A stretch of DNA of 5,277 nt from JBBRFH01 sp038224615. GTDB lineage: Bacteria; Planctomycetota; Phycisphaerae; Tepidisphaerales; Tepidisphaeraceae. Positions 1 to 5,277 of the stretch are shown here, piece by piece. Under the pieces are notes generated by a model. The model did no database searches and had not been told where the DNA came from. It was given only the letters and a program-made list of their open reading frames with translations. Each line of letters starts with the position of its first letter. The first letter of the stretch is position 1. A program made the translations under genes and the position numbers. The stretch covers positions 1 to 5,277 of the forward strand of contig JBBRFH010000240.1 of assembly GCA_038224615.1 (NCBI GenBank). The letters are read 5' to 3'.

Positions 1-276
1 ACAGGGAATTCGCTGATCAGCAGCACCCGCGCCTGCCGCAATCAGGCGTTCCGTTTCAAGAATCGCCTGTTCGGCTTCCAGTACCATGTCGAGCTGACGC
101 GCGAAGGCATCGCCCAGATGTTGCTCGGCAACCGTGCCGAACTCACGCGCGTTCTCGGCCCGGATGGCGAAGCGAAGATCAACGAAGGCACCGAGAAAAA
201 CTACCTTCGCTACGAGCGCGCGGGGAACAAGGTGCTGAAGAACTTCGTGCAGTTTTTACATGCGTATGGGGAGTGA
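1..276 (+). CDS. Class I glutamine amidotransferase domain protein, C-terminal part (partial)
   Basis: Frame 1 is open from the first base to a TGA at 274-276 and gives 91 residues; the N-terminus and the nucleophile cysteine lie outside the window. The segment NQAFRF...FGFQYHVEL (residues 14-32) matches the end of a class I (triad) glutamine amidotransferase domain, in which His and Glu of an H-x-E motif complete the catalytic triad. Here these are H29 and E31. In this family the domain hydrolyses glutamine and passes ammonia to an acceptor. The sequence is closest in feel to stand-alone GMP-synthase-like amidotransferases, not to a GuaA C-terminus, since no synthetase domain follows. After the triad comes a charged tail of about 60 residues ending in FVQFLHAYGE. 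The acceptor substrate cannot be told. It is on the same strand as the next gene but 102 bp away, with a separate promoter candidate between them, so co-transcription is not implied. Confidence 0.75.
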   Translation, partial: TGNSLISSTRACRNQAFRFKNRLFGFQYHVELTREGIAQMLLGNRAELTRVLGPDGEAKINEGTEKNYLRYERAGNKVLKNFVQFLHAYGE

Positions 277-327
277 TTTTTGCAGCGAGCGTCGTGCGCA
301 CCCATTGCGGCTAAAGCCGTCTGTGCG

Positions 328-336
328 TGTTAAGAT
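328..336 (+). promoter_or_regulatory. Candidate extended -10 promoter of the restriction-modification gene
   Basis: TGTTAAGAT fits the extended -10 pattern TGnTAnnnT: TG at 328-329 and the hexamer TAAGAT at 331-336, with four of six matches to TATAAT. No good -35 box lies 16-18 bp upstream, but an extended -10 can work without one. Transcription would start near 343, inside the inverted repeat at 338-363, leaving a leader of about 36 nt before the ATG at 379. This is a match by eye and the promoter rules of this lineage are not known to me. Confidence 0.35.
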
Positions 337-337
337 T

Positions 338-363
338 GAGCGTGAGCGCCGGCGCGCACGCTC
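338..363. repeat. GC-rich inverted repeat in the leader of the restriction-modification gene
   Basis: The 7-base arms GAGCGTG (338-344) and CACGCTC (357-363) are perfect reverse complements. Between them, GCGCC (346-350) and GGCGC (351-355) form a second, nested palindrome, with single unpaired bases at 345 and 356. The DNA is therefore almost fully palindromic over 26 bp, and the RNA could fold into a strong hairpin. It sits just after the candidate -10 box and 4 bases before the Shine-Dalgarno-like site. No run of T follows on either strand, so it does not look like an intrinsic terminator. An operator or a leader hairpin that limits translation is the more likely role, by inference. Confidence 0.5.
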
Positions 364-367
364 GGGG

Positions 368-373
368 TAAGGA
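368..373 (+). promoter_or_regulatory. Ribosome binding site for the restriction-modification gene
   Basis: TAAGGA lies 5 bases before the ATG at 379 and is a reasonable Shine-Dalgarno match. The frame is closed upstream by TGA at 343-345 and no other start codon lies between that stop and 379. The stop and the binding site together fix the start of the large gene. Confidence 0.6.
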
Positions 374-378
374 TACGA

Positions 379-3771
<3,393 letters not shown>

Positions 3772-3791
3772 GCGTTATCCGGATCGAACGC
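3772..3791. terminator. Imperfect inverted repeat in the convergent gap, possible bidirectional terminator
   Basis: Directly after the stop codon at 3769-3771, GCGTT (3772-3776) is the reverse complement of AACGC (3787-3791). The interior ATCCGGAT (3777-3784) is itself palindromic, with two unpaired bases (CG, 3785-3786). It lies in the 49-bp gap between two genes that run toward each other, where a terminator acting on both strands would be expected. No T-run follows on either strand, so this is not a standard intrinsic terminator and the call is weak. Confidence 0.2.
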
Positions 3792-3820
3792 CGCACTGCG
3801 TGTTGCGTACCCTGCCCGGC

Positions 3821-4477
3821 TCAAGCCACGAGCGCCGGATCGATGCGCTTCAGCAGCGTGACGACATCCGTACGCTCGGCGGCGAAGAGGTCATCGGGGT
3901 GGAACCAGAGGCCGTCGATCACCTGCGAGCGAAAGCGACCGTCGGCGTCCGGTTCGCGGCGGGCGAACGAGTTGGTCTTGGGCTGGTTGGTTTTGGCATC
4001 GCGGACGAACAGGTGTACCTGCTTGCTGAGCGGATTGACGATCCAGTATTCGCCGACGCCGGCTTCTTCGTATTCAAGATATTTCTCGTTGAAGTCGCCA
4101 AATTCGGAGTCCGGCGAGACGATTTCCACGACCAGGTCGACCGGGCCCTCCAGTTTCGTGGGGTGCATATTCGGTAGCTTGTCGTTGCCCACAAACATCA
4201 CGTCCGGATCGCGGCGGACGGTCCGGCCGCCGAGCGTCAGACGCGTGGTGAACTCAGGACCACGCACCTTGCCGAGACGCCGACGTCTGGCAATTTGTTC
4301 GATGACCGACGCGATCAAGCGTTGAATCTCGTCGTGATTTTCTTCGACTGGCATCTTCAGCACCACCTCCCCGTAGACCCACTCCGCCGACGTGGCATCA
4401 CCCGCCCAGACGACGAACTCGTCTTCGCTCATACGCAGCGACGGGCGGGCGATCGAAGGCGTCAGGACATCGCTCAT
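3821..4477 (-). CDS. Uma2 family (DUF820) putative PD-(D/E)XK endonuclease
   Basis: The ATG at 4477-4475 gives 218 residues ending at TGA 3823-3821. The family signature is clear: YGEVVLKM at 35-42, RRDPDVMFV at 88-96, then GPVDLVVEIVSPDSEF at 111-126 and YLEYEEAGVGEYWIVNP at 133-149. Members have a restriction-endonuclease-like fold; the likely catalytic set here is D92 (in PDV), E118 (in VEIV) and K132, with E37 as a helper acid. The cellular role of Uma2 proteins is not settled, though they are numerous in Cyanobacteria, Planctomycetota and similar genomes. The frame extends upstream to a GTG at 4546, which would add 23 residues (hydrophobic around LLIFAAVGILL). I prefer the ATG because family members usually begin shortly before the first conserved helix (here MSEDEF, 16-21) and because a promoter candidate lies between the two starts. 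The gene converges on the restriction-modification gene and diverges from nuoB. Confidence 0.92.
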   Translation of the reverse strand: MSDVLTPSIARPSLRMSEDEFVVWAGDATSAEWVYGEVVLKMPVEENHDEIQRLIASVIEQIARRRRLGKVRGPEFTTRLTLGGRTVRRDPDVMFVGNDKLPNMHPTKLEGPVDLVVEIVSPDSEFGDFNEKYLEYEEAGVGEYWIVNPLSKQVHLFVRDAKTNQPKTNSFARREPDADGRFRSQVIDGLWFHPDDLFAAERTDVVTLLKRIDPALVA

Positions 4478-4487
4478 GATGCGCAGC

Positions 4488-4496
4488 AGTATACCA
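4488..4496 (-). promoter_or_regulatory. Candidate extended -10 promoter of the Uma2 gene
   Basis: Read on the minus strand, 4496 to 4488 is TGGTATACT: a TGn extension followed by TATACT, five of six matches to TATAAT. No convincing -35 box is seen 16-18 bp upstream. Transcription would begin near 4481, only about 4 nt before the ATG at 4477, so the message would be nearly leaderless. No Shine-Dalgarno sequence precedes that ATG, which agrees with this. Confidence 0.4.
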
Positions 4497-4498
4497 AC

Positions 4499-4634
4499 TG
4501 CGGCGAAAATCAGCAGCCACGCGTTGCTGCGCCACTCGCGATGCACCGTCTTCGCAAAGCGCGCAACGCCCCTATTTCACATCCAGAAAAACTTTCTGGG
4601 TTATTCGTCCATGAACGCGGATTGCGGCGAAAAT
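4499..4634. repeat. 12-base direct repeat flanking the Uma2 promoter side
   Basis: TGCGGCGAAAAT occurs at 4499-4510 and again at 4623-4634 in the same orientation, with starts 124 bp apart. The first copy lies just upstream of the candidate Uma2 -10 box, where a -35 element or an operator would be. A pair of binding sites for a regulator is possible, but with only two copies a chance match cannot be excluded. Confidence 0.3.
4583..4599. repeat. Short hairpin-forming inverted repeat
   Basis: CCAGAAA (4583-4589) and TTTCTGG (4593-4599) are perfect reverse complements around the 3-base loop AAC. The stem is AT-rich at the loop end and no T-run follows on either strand, so it is not a typical terminator. 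No plus-strand gene ends near it. It may be a protein-binding palindrome in the divergent promoter region. Confidence 0.35.
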
Positions 4635-4725
4635 TTCGTCGAAAACGCGCAACCAGCCGCCTTTATATGGAGGCCTTCAATGCGCGCAGCGAACGACCGA
4701 CGAACCCTGCAACTGACCCGCAACA

Positions 4726-4799
4726 GGTGGAACGAACGCCGCGCGCGCAAATTTGAACAAACAAACCCACCTGCCTTTTTGACAGTCCGGGTGGAACGA
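4726..4799. repeat. 10-base direct repeat upstream of nuoB
   Basis: GGTGGAACGA is found at 4726-4735 and 4790-4799 with starts 64 bp apart. CAGGTGG (4724-4730), which overlaps the first copy, also has a reverse complement, CCACCTG, at 4767-4773. The cluster of related words lies 110-190 bases before nuoB and could be regulatory, but it is short and could be coincidence. Confidence 0.25.
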
Positions 4800-4893
4800 G
4801 CGGGATCTGAAGGAGTGGATTCGGACGATTTACACGAGCGGGAACCGGCAGATCTCGATGCGCCGTGGCGTGGTGATGATTGGCTGGCGAGTA

Positions 4894-4899
4894 TATACT
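4894..4899 (+). promoter_or_regulatory. Candidate -10 box of nuoB
   Basis: TATACT matches the -10 consensus at five of six positions and ends 12 bases before the ATG at 4912. The hexamer 17 bp upstream, TGGTGA (4871-4876), is only a three-of-six match to TTGACA. Transcription would start near 4906, leaving about 6 nt of leader. If nuoB really starts at one of the upstream in-frame ATGs (4876 or 4858), this box is inside the coding region and the call fails. Confidence 0.3.
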
Positions 4900-4911
4900 C
4901 AGAGCAGGCCT

Positions 4912-5277
4912 ATGTACGACCCGCATCAACTCCACGACAACATCCTGACGACCCAGCTCAAACGCGTGGTGAATCACGCCCGCCGATCGAGCCTGTGGCC
5001 GATGCCGTTCGCGACCGCCTGCTGCGGGATCGAACTGATGGCGACTGCGTGCGCGCGCTTCGATCTCGCCCGCTTCGGCGCCGAGGCGATGCGCTTCAGC
5101 CCGCGCCAATCCGACCTGATGATTGTCGCCGGCCGGGTCACCATCAAGATGCTGCCGATCCTCCAGCACATCTACCAGCAGATGACCGAGCCCAAGTGGG
5201 TGATCAGCATGGGCGCCTGTGCCAGCACGGGCGGCGTGTTCGACGCCTACGCGACCATCCAGGGGATCGACCAGTTC
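4912..5277 (+). CDS. nuoB: NADH-quinone oxidoreductase subunit B, N-terminal part (partial)
   Basis: The 122 codons visible run in frame to the last base of the window. NuoB is the peripheral-arm subunit of respiratory complex I that holds iron-sulfur cluster N2, the last electron carrier before quinone. Three of its four cluster ligands are seen: the adjacent pair C37-C38 in TACCGIEL and C103 in GACAS. The fourth, in the GCPP motif, lies beyond the edge. FGAEAMRFSPRQSDLMIVAG (55-74) and EPKWVISMGACASTGG (93-108) are highly conserved family blocks. The ATG at 4912 gives a normal short N-terminus of about ten residues before NILTT. The frame stays open upstream to a TGA at 4780-4782, with ATGs at 4876 and 4858 as other starts; none has a strong Shine-Dalgarno site (AGCAGG at 4903-4908 is weak and close). 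No nuoA lies directly upstream; the neighbour is the divergent Uma2 gene. Other nuo genes would be expected downstream. Confidence 0.97.
   Translation, partial: MYDPHQLHDNILTTQLKRVVNHARRSSLWPMPFATACCGIELMATACARFDLARFGAEAMRFSPRQSDLMIVAGRVTIKMLPILQHIYQQMTEPKWVISMGACASTGGVFDAYATIQGIDQF

Larger units (their letters stand above)
4478..4911. other. Divergent intergenic region between the Uma2 gene and nuoB
   Basis: I find no gene I can support in these 434 bases. The region holds a promoter candidate at each end, a 7-bp-stem hairpin (4583-4599), a 12-base direct repeat (4499-4510 and 4623-4634), a 10-base direct repeat (4726-4735 and 4790-4799), and a perfect TTGACA (4779-4784) with no acceptable -10 box 16-18 bp downstream. 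An AT-richer patch of about 4575-4670 contrasts with the GC-rich surroundings. A GGAGG at 4669-4673 precedes an ATG at 4680, but the frame behind it shows no protein I recognise and runs out of frame through nuoB. Confidence 0.6.

Noticed and set aside
4478..4546. Longer Uma2 protein from the GTG at 4546
   Set aside because: The added 23 residues do not resemble the family, the start is GTG without a clear ribosome site, and the best promoter candidate lies downstream of it. It remains possible as a hydrophobic N-terminal segment.
4295..4756. Plus-strand open frame of 153 codons over the start of the Uma2 gene and the intergenic region
   Set aside because: It is largely antisense to the conserved N-terminus of the Uma2 gene, and the rest has no recognisable features.
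4724..4780. Intrinsic terminator: CAGGTGG (4724-4730) pairing with CCACCTG (4767-4773), then TTTTT at 4776-4780
   Set aside because: The loop would be 36 bases, the stem only 7 bp, and no plus-strand gene ends upstream that would need it.
4779..4809. Perfect -35 box TTGACA (4779-4784) as the nuoB promoter
   Set aside because: The hexamers 16-18 bp downstream (CGGGAT, GGGATC, GGATCT) do not resemble a -10 box.

Overview
This is a GC-rich bacterial window. It holds a chain-ending piece of a glutamine amidotransferase, a large single-polypeptide restriction-modification gene, a Uma2-family gene on the opposite strand, and the start of nuoB. The NuoB N-terminal sequence, with motifs such as FATACCGIELMA and RFSPRQSDLMIVAGR, reads like NuoB from Planctomycetota and related lineages. 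Uma2 genes are also abundant in such genomes. That taxonomic guess is tentative because it rests on memory of families and not on a search.

Layout. Positions 1-276 (+) are the C-terminal 91 residues of a class I glutamine amidotransferase domain protein. A 102-bp gap (277-378) follows. It carries a candidate extended -10 box, a GC-rich 26-bp inverted repeat and a Shine-Dalgarno-like site directly before the next gene. Positions 379-3771 (+) encode an 1130-residue fusion of an N-terminal PD-(D/E)XK nuclease, a gamma-class N6-adenine DNA methyltransferase (DPACGSG and NPPW motifs) and a C-terminal target-recognition region. This is the type IIG (Eco57I/MmeI-like) architecture. Only 49 bp separate its stop codon from that of the convergent Uma2 gene (3821-4477, minus). 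A 434-bp divergent intergenic region (4478-4911) contains a promoter candidate at each end, a hairpin and short direct repeats. From 4912 to the window edge (+) runs nuoB, encoding the iron-sulfur cluster N2 subunit of respiratory complex I.

How the genes work together. The restriction-modification gene needs no partner in principle, because cleavage, methylation and sequence recognition sit on one chain. No separate specificity subunit, methylase or accessory defence gene is visible. Together with the Uma2 gene it forms a two-gene accessory block carrying two different PD-(D/E)XK-type folds between metabolic genes, which suggests a small insertion at the upstream edge of a complex I locus. 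I see no multi-gene system of a new kind. The points most worth a second look are the palindromic leader of the restriction-modification gene, the change in codon composition inside its recognition region, and the two TATACT boxes placed so close to start codons that the Uma2 and nuoB transcripts would be almost leaderless.
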